Under the pieces are notes generated by a model, which saw nothing but the letters and a program-made list of their open reading frames with translations, was not told where the DNA came from and made no database searches. This document shows positions 45,210 to 55,122 of a stretch of DNA of 64,000 nt, piece by piece. The stretch is from Bacteroidota bacterium (GTDB taxonomy: Bacteria; Bacteroidota; Bacteroidia; UKL13-3): NCBI GenBank assembly GCA_027488905.1, contig JAIYAT010000020.1, forward strand, positions 310,490 to 374,489. Reading direction: 5' to 3'. How positions within the stretch are numbered: position 1 is the stretch's first letter; the number at the start of each line of letters is the position of its first letter. A program made the translations under genes and the position numbers.

Positions 45210-46379
45210 GTGTTCTCCTTAACGCCAATTTTACCCTTAGCTATTTTTGCAGTAGCCTTTTTATGTGCCCACTTCATCGCTAAAAAGTATAAAATTGTTG
45301 CACACACCAACAGGTTCGAAACCATTGATGGCTTAAGAGGATTCTTAGGCATAGGAGTATTTATTCACCATACTGCGGTTTGGTATCAATACTTGCACAT
45401 AGGTTTTTGGCGACCGCCACAGTCAAATCTCTATAACCAATTGGGTCAAACCAGTGTAAGCTTGTTTTTTATGATAACTGCCTTTTTGTTTTTCACAAAG
45501 TTAAAGCAACAACAAGAAGGCAAATTAATCAATTGGAAAGCGCTATTTGTTTCAAGGATATTTAGGCTAAGTCCTTTGTATTTAGTTTCCATCTTTGTTT
45601 TGGTATTAATCGTTTTGAACCTGAGCAATTGGACACTCAGCATTCCCGCCTTAAGTTTTATCAGACAATTAGCCTATTGGGCAAGTTTCACCATCACCAG
45701 AAATCCCAACATCAATCAATGCGAGCTTACACACCAAATCAATGCAGGCGTAGTATGGTCGCTGCCCTATGAATGGCTATTTTATTTAAGCCTACCTATG
45801 CTTTCTGTATTGCTTTTTAGGAAAAGACCGCCCTTGCAATTCATTGGTTTGAGCCTATTATTTTTAGCCATTTACTTTAACTATAAAAACCCTTCGTATC
45901 ATCATTTACTCTCCTTTGTAGGCGGTGCCATTGCTCCCTTTTTGTTGGCTTGGTTCGAACCTAAAAAAATCAACTTCAATGCTTGGTATTTTAACGCCCT
46001 ACTCTTGATTTGTCTGGGTTCAATCCTATTTTTTGAGGACAGTAGCTACTTAATCTGCAAACTACTCATTACAATTATTTTCAATCTAGTTGTATTGGGA
46101 AATAACCTATTTGGCTTACTTAAAAAACCAGCCCTAAAGTTGCTAGGAGAAATTAGTTATAGCACCTATTTATTGCATGGCATATTGTTGTTTACCGTAA
46201 TGTATTATGGAATTGGGTTTGAAAATGCCAGGTTATTAAGCTTGAACCAATATTACGTATTGACCTTAATGTTAACGCCTTTGGTAGTTTTATTAAGTTT
46301 ATTAAGCTATTTAGGCATAGAAAAACCCTTTATGGATTTAAACAAAAAATGGTTCAGAAAAAGAGAGAATCAAAATTAA
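45210..46379 (+). CDS. Acyltransferase family 3 (OafA/YrhL-like) membrane protein
   Basis: The 389-residue protein has about ten membrane segments and the family's N-terminal signature ETIDGLRGFLGIGVFIHHTA with the conserved Arg and His-His. Such enzymes acetylate sugars of O-antigen, exopolysaccharide or peptidoglycan. The start is GTG at 45210. No glycan operon surrounds it, so the acceptor is unknown. Confidence 0.9.
   Translation: MFSLTPILPLAIFAVAFLCAHFIAKKYKIVAHTNRFETIDGLRGFLGIGVFIHHTAVWYQYLHIGFWRPPQSNLYNQLGQTSVSLFFMITAFLFFTKLKQQQEGKLINWKALFVSRIFRLSPLYLVSIFVLVLIVLNLSNWTLSIPALSFIRQLAYWASFTITRNPNINQCELTHQINAGVVWSLPYEWLFYLSLPMLSVLLFRKRPPLQFIGLSLLFLAIYFNYKNPSYHHLLSFVGGAIAPFLLAWFEPKKINFNAWYFNALLLICLGSILFFEDSSYLICKLLITIIFNLVVLGNNLFGLLKKPALKLLGEISYSTYLLHGILLFTVMYYGIGFENARLLSLNQYYVLTLMLTPLVVLLSLLSYLGIEKPFMDLNKKWFRKRENQN
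45950..45961 (+). repeat. Dispersed motif variant (TTGGTTCGAACC)
   Basis: Palindromic variant inside the acyltransferase gene. Same 12 bases as at 58985. Confidence 0.45.
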
Positions 46380-46389
46380 ACATAGCCTT

Positions 46390-46755
46390 TTACATCTCGT
46401 TTTTTACATAAAGCCAAGAATACAATAAAGCAATCAAAAACCCAGTAGAGGCTGGTACAAGCAATAAAATTGAAAAGCTATGGGTCCAATACATGCTTAT
46501 AAAAACCAAAAGTGAGCCAAAGGCATAAATGCCACTTAGGTTCAACCCTAATAAATTAGCCCATTTCTTATTTTTATAAATTCCTAAGCCTACCACAATA
46601 GAAAGCGGTCCAGTAAGGAGAAGGTCGGCAAAAGGTATTAGAACTTTAGCCAATTCATTTTGTGCAAATAGGTTGCCTTCTCCCCAAGTATACAAAGCAC
46701 CAGCAATGGCAAAAATGCCTGTGAGGGTAAAAAGTATGCCGAAGGTCTTATTCAT
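46390..46755 (-). CDS. Small four-helix membrane protein
   Basis: The product has 121 residues and four membrane segments (FGILFTLTGIFAIAGALYTW first), with little else. The start is ambiguous: ATG codons at 46755, 46773 and 46791 are all possible, and I use the one at the first hydrophobic helix. A TACCTTTG box lies near the earliest start. The function is unknown. It converges on the acyltransferase gene with a 10-base gap. Confidence 0.6.
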   Translation of the reverse strand: MNKTFGILFTLTGIFAIAGALYTWGEGNLFAQNELAKVLIPFADLLLTGPLSIVVGLGIYKNKKWANLLGLNLSGIYAFGSLLVFISMYWTHSFSILLLVPASTGFLIALLYSWLYVKNEM

Positions 46756-46865
46756 CTTTTTATGGAAAAACATTTGCAAAGGTAGGAACATAATTTCACC
46801 ATCACTGATTTCGTCCAAACAAAATAAAAAATACCAATAAGCAAAAATGCGATTACATTTGCAAA

Positions 46866-47309
46866 GTGATTTATAGTTCTAAAGGCAATCAATTTTATTT
46901 AGAATTTTCAAAACCATCCTTCAAAAGGGGTTTTGGCAGTTTTTTACTGCTCATTTGGTTATTGTTTAGCTTTGGTCAAATTCAAGCGCAACTTCCACAA
47001 AAACGGATAAGTACGGGTTCAATTGGTGTTAGTTCTATAAACTATAGCAAGCAGGCAAACTTAGTTAAGTCAGAAAAACCAATCCCTTCAGCCTACTTTG
47101 CAGAAATTCTTGATGAAGAAATTGGTGAAGAGGATGAAGATTCAAAAGAAGAATTAAGGGCTTTTCTAACCATTTATTACAAGTGCTATTTAGCCACCTA
47201 CATACATCATGAGCAAACCCGTTTTGCCGAAATAAATGCCGCTGTGCAACAAATACAAACCCTTCCCTTATTTGTATTGCACAAAAGCTTCAAACATTTT
47301 TTAAGTTAA
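46866..47309 (+). CDS. Small exported protein upstream of the efflux operon
   Basis: A 147-residue product starting at GTG 46866. Residues 23-42 form a membrane or signal segment (GSFLLLIWLLFSFGQIQAQ). An acidic stretch (ILDEEIGEEDEDSKEE) precedes a C-terminal helical part with YYKCYLATYIHH. No other Met codon is in the frame. A TACATTTG box ends 4 bases before the GTG, so the message may be leaderless. No family recognised. The gap to the efflux genes is 101 bp. Confidence 0.5.
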   Translation: MIYSSKGNQFYLEFSKPSFKRGFGSFLLLIWLLFSFGQIQAQLPQKRISTGSIGVSSINYSKQANLVKSEKPIPSAYFAEILDEEIGEEDEDSKEELRAFLTIYYKCYLATYIHHEQTRFAEINAAVQQIQTLPLFVLHKSFKHFLS

Positions 47310-47410
47310 TTTTTTGGAATCTCTGCCTTGTGCAGAAAATTATGATTTAGGCCTTGAACCAAGGACCTAGACAGTTCTATTATTTCAAATTTTAAGTATA
47401 AAAAATCAAC

Positions 47411-48496
47411 ATGAGAATCATTCAAATTTCCATAATGGCTGCCCTGTTAATGGTTACAGCATGCCAGCATTCTGCTACACATACAGCAGAAGAAAGTAGG
47501 TACACGGCTACTTTACCCATAAAAAAAGACACCCTTATCTACAATGAGTATGTGAGTCAAATTCGCTCCATTCAGCACATAGAGTTAAGGGCTTTAGAAA
47601 AAGGCTACCTTCAAAAAATATTTGTAGACGAAGGTAAGTTTGTAAAAAAGGGACAATTGCTATTTCAAATCCTTCCCATAGTTTACGAAGCCGAAGCCCA
47701 AAAGGCTGAAGCTGAAAAACAGTTTGCAGAAATTGAGTACTTAAATACCAAGGCCCTTGCTGATAGCAATATTGTTTCTAAAAACGAATTGTCTTTGGCC
47801 AAAGCTAAGTTAACCAAAGCCAGCGCAGAATTAAACCTTGCTAAGGCGCACTTAAAATTCACAGAACTCCGAGCCCCTTTTGATGGTATAGTTGGCCGCT
47901 TTAACAATGTTAGAGTTGGGAGTTTGCTAGATGAAGGAGAATTGTTAACCACCCTATCTGATAACAACAAGATGTGGGTGTATTTTAATGTACCAGAGGC
48001 TGAGTATATTCATTACAAAACGCATCAAGGCAACAATGAACACGCTAAAGTAAAGCTTCAAATGGCCAACAACGAAATGTTTGAAGAAGCAGGACAAATA
48101 GAAACTATTGAAGCCGATTTTAACAATGAAACGGGTAATATTGCCTTTAGAGCCACCTTTAATAATCCCAAAGGCATCTTAAGACATGGAGAAACGGGCA
48201 ATATATTTATGCCTACCCTTTTAAAGCAAGCCATATTAATTCCACAAAAAGCCACTTTCGAAATACTAGATAAAAAATATGTTTACGTTGTTGGCAAAGA
48301 AAACATTTTAGAAGCGAGAGAAATTACCATTGGGCAAGAAATCCCTCATTTATACAGCGTGCTAAAGGGATTACAACCTTCAGATACCATTTTAGTAGAA
48401 GGTCTTAGGAAGGTTAAAAGTGGCGATGAGGTACATATAAAACTTAAGCAATTCAATACGATCATCAATGAACTTAAACAGTTAAAAGCTGAGTAA
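47411..48496 (+). CDS. RND efflux periplasmic adaptor (MFP) lipoprotein
   Basis: The 361-residue protein starts with a lipobox (MAALLMVTAC), so it is anchored by lipid at the membrane. The lipoyl/biotinyl-like halves are visible (GYLQKIFVDEGKFVKKGQLL and RAPFDGIVGRFNNVRVG), separated by a coiled-coil hairpin (KAEAEKQFAEIEYLNTKALA). The beta-barrel and membrane-proximal domains follow. It links the pump and the outer-membrane channel of the next two genes. Confidence 0.95.
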   Translation: MRIIQISIMAALLMVTACQHSATHTAEESRYTATLPIKKDTLIYNEYVSQIRSIQHIELRALEKGYLQKIFVDEGKFVKKGQLLFQILPIVYEAEAQKAEAEKQFAEIEYLNTKALADSNIVSKNELSLAKAKLTKASAELNLAKAHLKFTELRAPFDGIVGRFNNVRVGSLLDEGELLTTLSDNNKMWVYFNVPEAEYIHYKTHQGNNEHAKVKLQMANNEMFEEAGQIETIEADFNNETGNIAFRATFNNPKGILRHGETGNIFMPTLLKQAILIPQKATFEILDKKYVYVVGKENILEAREITIGQEIPHLYSVLKGLQPSDTILVEGLRKVKSGDEVHIKLKQFNTIINELKQLKAE

Positions 48497-48521
48497 TTCA
48501 ATTAAACTTTAAGTTAAAAAC

Positions 48522-51500
48522 ATGATAAGTAAGTTTATACAGCGTCCAGTATTGGCGCTATCGCTTTCTATTGCGATTGTTTTCTTAGGGATTTTAGCCA
48601 TAAAAACCCGCCCAATATCTCAGTTTCCTGACATTGCCCCTCCAAGGGTAAATATATTTATTGCTTACCCAGGCGCAAGTGCGCAGATTCTTGTGGAATC
48701 TACGCTTATTCCATTAGAGCGTGCCATCAATGGGGTGCAAGGCATGTTGTATTTAACCTCAGATGCCACAAGTGCAGGTGAAGCCACTTTGCAAATTGTT
48801 TTTGAACCAGGCACAGACCCGAACGCGGCGGTGGTAAACATCAAAACCAGGGTAGATGCCATCATGAACAATTTACCTCCTTTGGTTCAACGAGAAGGAA
48901 TTATCATCACCCCCATACAACCTAGCATGTTGATGTATGTGAACTTGTATAGCACCTATAAAGATGCAGAAGAAAAGTTTCTTTACAATTATGCCAATGT
49001 TCATATCATTCCAGAATTGCAGCGTATCAAAGGAATGGGAAGGGCTCAAATTTTAGGGAGTAGAACTTATGCCATGCGCATTTGGCTAAAGCCCGACCGC
49101 ATGCGCGCTTACAATGTATCTACTGAGGAAGTAATGAAGGCCATGGAAGAACAAAGCATTATAGGTAGACCAGGCAGATTGGGTCAAGCCTCTGGAAAAA
49201 CAGCCCAGTCTTTAGAGTTTACTTTGTCTTATAAAGGCAGGTTCAACAAACCCGAAGAATATGAAAACATCATCATCAGGGCCAATCCAGATGGGGAAAT
49301 TTTAAAGCTAAAAGAAGTAGCTGAAGTGGAACTAGGCAGTGAATTTTTCGACATTTACTCTAATAAAGATGGGTATGCCTCTGCTTCTTTGGTGCTCAAG
49401 CAAAATTTTGGCACCAATGCCAGTGATGTCATAGAAAGAACAAAGGCCAAGTTAGAAGAACTTAAAAAGGACTTTCCGCCCGGAATAGAATATGAAATAA
49501 ACTATGATGTATCCAAGTTTGTGAATGCCTCCATAGAAAAGGTAATGCATACCTTAATAGAAGCCTTTATTTTGGTGGCATTGGTAGTGTTTATTTTCCT
49601 TGGGGATTGGCGTTCTACGCTTATCCCAATTATTGCAGTGCCAGTATCGCTTATTGGTGCATTTGTGTTTATGCAAATGTTTGGCTTAACCATCAATCTC
49701 ATTACCCTTTTTGCCTTGGTACTTGCCATAGGAATTGTAGTAGACGATGCCATTGTGGTGGTAGAAGCAGTGCATACCAAAATGGAAGAAGAGCACTTAC
49801 AACCTTTCCCAGCCGTAAAAAAGGTGCTTGGAGAAATTAGCGGTGCGGTAATCGCCATTACCCTAATTATGACGGCAGTATTTGTTCCCATTGCCTTTAT
49901 GACTGGGCCAGTGGGTGTGTTTTACCGACAGTTTTCTATTACCATGGCCAGCGCTATTGTACTTTCTGGCATAGTAGCCTTAACCTTAACTCCGGTTTTA
50001 TGTGCCATGATTTTAAAGAATAACCATGGTAAACCTAAAAGACTAACTCCTATTCAGCGCTTCCTGAATTGGTTCAACAAAAACTTTGATAAGCTTAATG
50101 GCAAATACACCAAGTTATTGCAATTGATTGTCAACAGAAGAGTAATCACCTTTGGGCTTTTAGCTGCATTTGGGTTTGGTATATTCGGTTTGAACCAAGT
50201 ATTGCCAACAGGCTTTATTCCAAACGAAGACCAAGGACAAATTTATGCCATCATTCAAACACCACCTGGAAGCACCTTAGAAAGAACCAATGATGTGGCA
50301 AGGGAACTACAAGAAATAGCCAAAGAAATTCCAGACATTCAATCTGTAACCTCCTTGGCAGGTTATGAAATTCTAACAGAAGGTAGAGGCTCCAATGCAG
50401 GCACCTGTTTAATTAACCTAAAAGACTGGAAAGATAGAAAGCACAATGTGAAAGAGGTGATGGAAGAATTAGAGGAAAAAACAGGCAATTTAGGCGCGGT
50501 GGTAGAATTTTTCGAACCCCCTGCAGTACCTGGATATGGCTCATCAGACGGATTTTCTTTGCGCATGTTAAATAAAAACAGCACCATAGATTACCAAGAT
50601 TTCGACCAAGTAAACATTGCTTTTATGGATGCCCTAAGAAAGCGTAAAGAACTCTCTGGGCTATTTACTTTTTATGCAGCTAATTATCCTCAGTATGAAA
50701 TTATCATAGACAATGAAAAGGCCATGCAAAAAGGAGTATCTATTGGGGCAGCTATGGAAAACCTAAACATATTAATTGGCAGTACCTATGAGCAGGGCTT
50801 TACACGTTTCAACACTTTTTTTAAAGTCTATGCGCAAGCTGGACCGCAATACAGAAGGCTGCCATCAGATATCCTCAGCTTATATGTAAAGAACGACAGA
50901 AACGAAATGGTACCTTATAGTTCATTTGTAACCTTAAAAAAGACGCAAGGCCCAAATGAAATAACGAGGTATAACCTATATACTTCATCCGCAATTAGAG
51001 GAATTCCTGCCAAAGGTTTTACAACTGGAGATGCCATAAAAGCCATCAACGAGGTGGCCAAACAAAATTTGCCCAATGGATATGATATTGCCTGGGAAGG
51101 CTTATCTTATGACGAAGCCAACAGAGGAAACGAAGCGGTTTATATTTTCATCATTGTACTCATCTTTGTTTACTTGGTATTGGCTTCACAATACGAAAGC
51201 TTTATCATTCCGTTGGCCGTAGTATTCTCTTTGCCTGCAGGTATATTTGGCTCATTTCTTTTATTGAAATTACTGGGTTTATCAAATGACATTTATGCTC
51301 AAATTGGGTTAATTATGCTAGTTGGACTGCTTGGAAAAAATGCAGTCTTAATTGTAGAGTTTGCTGTTCAAAAACGCAACCAAGGCTACTCAATACTTGC
51401 AGCGGCAATAGAAGGTGCTAAAGTAAGGTTTAGACCAATCTTAATGACCTCCTTTGCCTTTATAGCAGGTCTCATTCCGCTAGTAAGAGCAACTGGAGCT

Positions 51501-51767
51501 GGGGCAATAGGGAATAAAACCATTGGTTCATCAGCCATGGGGGGCATGTTATTAGGTACCTTTTTTGGGGTTATTCTGGTACCAGGGCTTTACTATGTTT
51601 TTGCAAGCATAGCTGGTGATAAAAAGCTTATACAAGATGAAGATTTAAATCCACTGACAGAAGATTTGGTTCAAACCGATACTAGGGCTTCCCTTTTAAA
51701 AAGAATCTCGAAACTCAATTTGCTTTTGAAACGTAGGCAATCAAAAAAATCAACGCATGAAAACTAA
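48522..51767 (+). CDS. RND-family multidrug efflux pump, HAE-1 type
   Basis: The 1081-residue inner-membrane protein has 12 membrane segments and two large periplasmic loops. The helix-4 motif GIVVDDAIVVVEAV contains Asp408-Asp409, matching the AcrB proton-relay pair, so it is proton-driven. The N-terminal half has the docking-domain features of AcrB relatives (QFPDIAPPRVNIFIAYPGAS). It could expel drugs, bile-like amphiphiles or metabolites; the substrate is not readable. The OMF gene overlaps its end. Two copies of the dispersed motif lie inside it. Confidence 0.97.
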   Translation: MISKFIQRPVLALSLSIAIVFLGILAIKTRPISQFPDIAPPRVNIFIAYPGASAQILVESTLIPLERAINGVQGMLYLTSDATSAGEATLQIVFEPGTDPNAAVVNIKTRVDAIMNNLPPLVQREGIIITPIQPSMLMYVNLYSTYKDAEEKFLYNYANVHIIPELQRIKGMGRAQILGSRTYAMRIWLKPDRMRAYNVSTEEVMKAMEEQSIIGRPGRLGQASGKTAQSLEFTLSYKGRFNKPEEYENIIIRANPDGEILKLKEVAEVELGSEFFDIYSNKDGYASASLVLKQNFGTNASDVIERTKAKLEELKKDFPPGIEYEINYDVSKFVNASIEKVMHTLIEAFILVALVVFIFLGDWRSTLIPIIAVPVSLIGAFVFMQMFGLTINLITLFALVLAIGIVVDDAIVVVEAVHTKMEEEHLQPFPAVKKVLGEISGAVIAITLIMTAVFVPIAFMTGPVGVFYRQFSITMASAIVLSGIVALTLTPVLCAMILKNNHGKPKRLTPIQRFLNWFNKNFDKLNGKYTKLLQLIVNRRVITFGLLAAFGFGIFGLNQVLPTGFIPNEDQGQIYAIIQTPPGSTLERTNDVARELQEIAKEIPDIQSVTSLAGYEILTEGRGSNAGTCLINLKDWKDRKHNVKEVMEELEEKTGNLGAVVEFFEPPAVPGYGSSDGFSLRMLNKNSTIDYQDFDQVNIAFMDALRKRKELSGLFTFYAANYPQYEIIIDNEKAMQKGVSIGAAMENLNILIGSTYEQGFTRFNTFFKVYAQAGPQYRRLPSDILSLYVKNDRNEMVPYSSFVTLKKTQGPNEITRYNLYTSSAIRGIPAKGFTTGDAIKAINEVAKQNLPNGYDIAWEGLSYDEANRGNEAVYIFIIVLIFVYLVLASQYESFIIPLAVVFSLPAGIFGSFLLLKLLGLSNDIYAQIGLIMLVGLLGKNAVLIVEFAVQKRNQGYSILAAAIEGAKVRFRPILMTSFAFIAGLIPLVRATGAGAIGNKTIGSSAMGGMLLGTFFGVILVPGLYYVFASIAGDKKLIQDEDLNPLTEDLVQTDTRASLLKRISKLNLLLKRRQSKKSTHEN
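50184..50198 (-). repeat. Dispersed motif, exact copy inside the efflux pump gene
   Basis: On the plus strand the copy is read in frame as TTC GGT TTG AAC CAA (FGLNQ). Confidence 0.7.
51666..51680 (+). repeat. Dispersed motif, one-mismatch copy inside the efflux pump gene
   Basis: TTGGTTCAAACCGAT is read in frame as LVQTD, opposite in orientation to the copy at 50184. Confidence 0.6.
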
Positions 51768-53193
51768 AAACATCCTTCCATTTATATTCATGGCCTTGCT
51801 TTTGTTTTTAAGTTGGGGCTGTAGTTCACTCAAAACCAACTTAAAGCAAGAGGACAAAAACCTGCCCTCCCAATTTGGAAAGTTCTCAAATAAAAGTCAA
51901 TCCAATTTTGCCAAGGCTAATTGGCGCAATTACTTTTCAGACTCCTTTCTGGTTGCTTTAATAGATACTGCTTTGCAAAACAATCAAGAGTTAAACATTG
52001 TACAACAAGAAATTCTCATTCATAAAAATGAAATCCGTGCGAGAAAAGGAGAATACTTACCCTTTGTTAATTTTGGTTCAAACAGTTCAATAGAAAAAAC
52101 AGGAAGTTTTACCCGATTAGGAGCAGTAGAAAAACAGCTTGAAATTGCGCCAGGAAAATCATTTCCTGATCCCTTAAAAGATTACATGTTGGGTATTAAT
52201 GCCAATTGGGAACTTGACATTTGGAAAAAACTTAGAAATGCAAAAAAAGCCGCTACATTAAGATATCTGGCAAGTGTGCAAGGCAAAAACTTTTTGGTTA
52301 CCCAATTGATTGCTGAAATCTCTGAGGCTTACTTTGAACTTATGGCTTTGGACAATATGTTAGCGATAATTGAAAAGAATATTGGCATTCAAACCAATGC
52401 GCTCAAGGTAGTAAAACAACAAAAAGAATCGGCCAAAGTTACTCAACTTGCTGTGAATAGGTTTGAAGCACAATTGCTCAATACCCAAAATTTGCAATAT
52501 GCCATTAAGCAAAAAATTACTGAAACCGAAAGTAAAATCAACCTCTTGTGTGGTAGTTTTCAGCAACCCATTTCTAGAAATGCAGAACAGTTTTTTGGCT
52601 TGGGCATTGACACAAGTTGGACAGGCTTACCATCAGATTTATTGAGCAATAGGCCAGATGTTATGCAAGCAGAATATAATTTAGCGGCTAGTAAAATAGA
52701 TGTAAAAGTTGCGAAGGCTAATTTTTATCCAAGTTTAGGTTTGAGAGCAGGAATTGGGTTTCAAGCCTTTAATCCAAGGTATTTGGTTCAACCTGAATCT
52801 ATGTTATACAATTTAACAGGAGATTTAGTGGCACCTCTTATAAACAGGAACGCGATTAAGGCGGCTTATGCAAATGCCAATGCAAAGCAAATTCAATCTG
52901 TTTATGCTTATCAGCAAACCCTTGTAAGGGCTTACCTAGAAGTAGTAAATCAATTATCGAAAGCAAATAATTACGAGCAAAGCTACCGTACCAAGAACAA
53001 AGAAGTAGAAATTTTAATGCAATCTATTCATATTGCAGACAACCTGTTTTATTCGGCAAGAGCCGATTATACAGAGGTATTGTTAACGCAAAGGGAGGCC
53101 TTGGCTTCTAAAATGGAGTTGATAGAAATTAAGCTAAATCAGTTGCAGGCAAAGGTAAATTTATATAGAAGTTTGGGAGGAGGCTGGCAATAA
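51757..53193 (+). CDS. Outer-membrane efflux channel (OMF, NodT/TolC-type) lipoprotein
   Basis: The 478-residue protein has a lipobox (LLLFLSWGC), then two repeats of the OMF helical barrel (NWRNYFSDSFLVALIDTALQ; GINANWELDIWKKLRNAKKA; LPSDLLSNRPDVMQAEYNLA). It overlaps the pump gene by 11 bases and completes the tripartite system. Its stop is 1 base from the convergent photolyase stop, with no terminator visible between them. Confidence 0.95.
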   Translation: MKTKNILPFIFMALLLFLSWGCSSLKTNLKQEDKNLPSQFGKFSNKSQSNFAKANWRNYFSDSFLVALIDTALQNNQELNIVQQEILIHKNEIRARKGEYLPFVNFGSNSSIEKTGSFTRLGAVEKQLEIAPGKSFPDPLKDYMLGINANWELDIWKKLRNAKKAATLRYLASVQGKNFLVTQLIAEISEAYFELMALDNMLAIIEKNIGIQTNALKVVKQQKESAKVTQLAVNRFEAQLLNTQNLQYAIKQKITETESKINLLCGSFQQPISRNAEQFFGLGIDTSWTGLPSDLLSNRPDVMQAEYNLAASKIDVKVAKANFYPSLGLRAGIGFQAFNPRYLVQPESMLYNLTGDLVAPLINRNAIKAAYANANAKQIQSVYAYQQTLVRAYLEVVNQLSKANNYEQSYRTKNKEVEILMQSIHIADNLFYSARADYTEVLLTQREALASKMELIEIKLNQLQAKVNLYRSLGGGWQ

Positions 53194-53194
53194 T

Positions 53195-54547
53195 TTATGG
53201 TTCCTTTAAGGCCGCCTTATACGTTTCTAAACACCTATTTCTAGCAAACTCATGTACCACAATTGGTTGAGGATAAGAGTGGGTGCCAAGTTCTGGCACC
53301 CACTTTTTAATGTATTCTCCTTGTGGGTCAAACTTACTGGTTTGTAAAGTTGGATTAAACACCCTAAAATACGGTGCGGCATCTGTGCCACTCCCTGATG
53401 CCCATTGCCATCCCCCATTGTTTGCAGACAAATCAAAATCTAAGAGCTTAGCGGCAAAATAGGCTTCGCCCCAACGCCAATCAATGAGCAAATGTTTGGT
53501 TAAAAAACTTGCAACAATCATGCGCACGCGGTTGTGCATAAAACCAGTAGTATTTAACTCGCGCATGCCTGCATCTACAATGGGATAGCCTGTTTGGCCT
53601 TCGCACCACTTTTTAAATTCTTCATCATTGTTGCGCCAAGCAATCTTATTATAAGCTGGCTTAAAAGCGCTACTCGCCACATGCGGAAAATACCAAAGTA
53701 TCTGCATGTAAAATTCACGCCATATCAATTCATTTAAATACGTTTCGCTTAAGGCAATTGCTTTTGCTGCTTTCTCGCGCACACTGATGGTGCCAAACCT
53801 AAAGTGCAAACCCAATCTAGAAGTGCCCTCAATGGCTGGAAAATCGCGTTGTGCCTTGTAGTTTTTAATGACACTTTGCCTAGTTTCAGTGTCGGGATAA
53901 TTCGAAGTAACGCTTGGTTCAAAACCCATTTCATTTAAACTTGGCATTGGCAAATTACTCACTTTAAATAAAGACTGGTAATGCCGTGCGCAAGCAAAAG
54001 GCTTTAAGGAAGGTAAGCTTGGTAAATTTTCTGGCATGGCTTTAAAGGTTTCAATGCCCAAGAGCTTTGCTTTCCATTTTCGACTGTAAGGCGTGAAAAC
54101 TGTATAGGGTTTTCCATCATCTTTCAAGACATCAGAATGGTTAAAGACAACTTGGTCTTTAAAAGATTTAAAAGCAATACCACGAGCCTCTGCCAAGCTT
54201 TTGATTTGTTCATCTCGCGCGCGGGCATAGGGTTCGTAATCTTCGTTTACATAAATTTCTTGGATGTCGTATCTTTCAATTAGCTCCTTCCAAATTACCT
54301 CAGGATTGCCATATTCAATGATTATATCTGCGCCCATTTGGTTCAAACCGAACTTTAAATTGCTTAAAGTTTGATGCAAGAATTGAACACGTAAGTCTTT
54401 TTTATTTTCTAGTTTAGCTAAAATGCTGGTGTCAAAAATAAACAAAGGCAAGACAGGGAAGCCCGATTGCAGCGCAAAATGCAAGGCTGCATTGTCTTCC
54501 AGGCGCAGGTCTCGCCTCAACCACATCACTACCAATTTATTTTTCAT
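53195..54547 (-). CDS. phrB: Deoxyribodipyrimidine photolyase, class I CPD type
   Basis: The 450-residue flavoprotein repairs cyclobutane dimers with light. The N-terminal photolyase domain begins VVMWLRRDLRLEDNAALHFA. The FAD domain shows EGTSRLGLHFRFGTISVRE, WREFYMQILWYFPH, GYPIVDAGMRELNTTGFMHN and DLSANNGGWQWASGSGTDA, including the Asn that contacts FAD and Trp residues of the electron-transfer chain. The presence of a light-driven pump and photolyase together fits a sunlit habitat. It contains an exact dispersed motif copy. Confidence 0.96.
   Translation of the reverse strand: MKNKLVVMWLRRDLRLEDNAALHFALQSGFPVLPLFIFDTSILAKLENKKDLRVQFLHQTLSNLKFGLNQMGADIIIEYGNPEVIWKELIERYDIQEIYVNEDYEPYARARDEQIKSLAEARGIAFKSFKDQVVFNHSDVLKDDGKPYTVFTPYSRKWKAKLLGIETFKAMPENLPSLPSLKPFACARHYQSLFKVSNLPMPSLNEMGFEPSVTSNYPDTETRQSVIKNYKAQRDFPAIEGTSRLGLHFRFGTISVREKAAKAIALSETYLNELIWREFYMQILWYFPHVASSAFKPAYNKIAWRNNDEEFKKWCEGQTGYPIVDAGMRELNTTGFMHNRVRMIVASFLTKHLLIDWRWGEAYFAAKLLDFDLSANNGGWQWASGSGTDAAPYFRVFNPTLQTSKFDPQGEYIKKWVPELGTHSYPQPIVVHEFARNRCLETYKAALKEP
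54338..54352 (+). repeat. Dispersed motif TTGGTTCAAACCGAA, exact copy inside phrB
   Basis: The minus-strand reading is in frame as FGLNQ, the same peptide as the copy at 50184 in an unrelated gene. Confidence 0.7.
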
Positions 54548-54578
54548 ATAGACACAAACCTCAAATAAATTGAAATGT

Positions 54579-54610
54579 TTGAATAAAAATAGTCAAAACC
54601 ATTTACTTTG
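54579..54610 (+). promoter_or_regulatory. Promoter of the exported-protein/folA pair
   Basis: TTG (54579-54581), 21 bases, then TTACTTTG (54603-54610), a one-base variant of TAnnTTTG. The ATG at 54616 begins 5 bases later, again a near-leaderless layout. Confidence 0.55.
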
Positions 54611-54615
54611 CCTTT

Positions 54616-55122
54616 ATGGAAAATAAGCTTCTAGCCATTTTACTCTTTTTTCTTTTATTCGGTTTGAACCCAACCTTACATGCGCAAAAACATGAAAAAC
54701 AAAAATTTGAACTGCGCGTAGATGCCTACAAAAAAATCAGAGATACTGCTTTGGTGAGGGTGCAACAATGGAGAAACGACACGTTGATACAAGAGCTTTA
54801 CTGCCTTCAAATTCCGAGTTGCCGAATAGATTATGGAATTAAATTAGGTAAGCTAAAAGCATTTAAACGCTACCATTCTGTAGATGTTTTGATTCCACAT
54901 GGGCGTTATTTTAAAGTTTATGAAGAAGGAAAATGGGAAAGGGTTTTTGACCATGGCGAGTTAGTTTCAACACAATTTACAGATGCCAACGGAGATATTT
55001 CACCTATCCCATCCTTTGCAAATAAGTTGGATGACATTAAGCTAATCGACCATAAAAGACGCTGCAAGGTGCAAGAAAAGCGATATCTAAACATACTTCT
55101 TTACCCAGATTCTAATTCATGA
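54616..55122 (+). CDS. Small exported protein co-transcribed with folA
   Basis: The 168-residue product has a signal peptide (AILLFFLLFGLNPTLHAQ). The mature part looks like a short beta-rich protein with two Cys (ELYCLQIPSCRID) that may pair. I recognise no family. It overlaps folA by 4 bases (ATGA), so the two are translationally coupled, although a functional link is not obvious. Close variants of the dispersed motif lie in its signal-peptide region. Confidence 0.6.
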   Translation: MENKLLAILLFFLLFGLNPTLHAQKHEKQKFELRVDAYKKIRDTALVRVQQWRNDTLIQELYCLQIPSCRIDYGIKLGKLKAFKRYHSVDVLIPHGRYFKVYEEGKWERVFDHGELVSTQFTDANGDISPIPSFANKLDDIKLIDHKRRCKVQEKRYLNILLYPDSNS

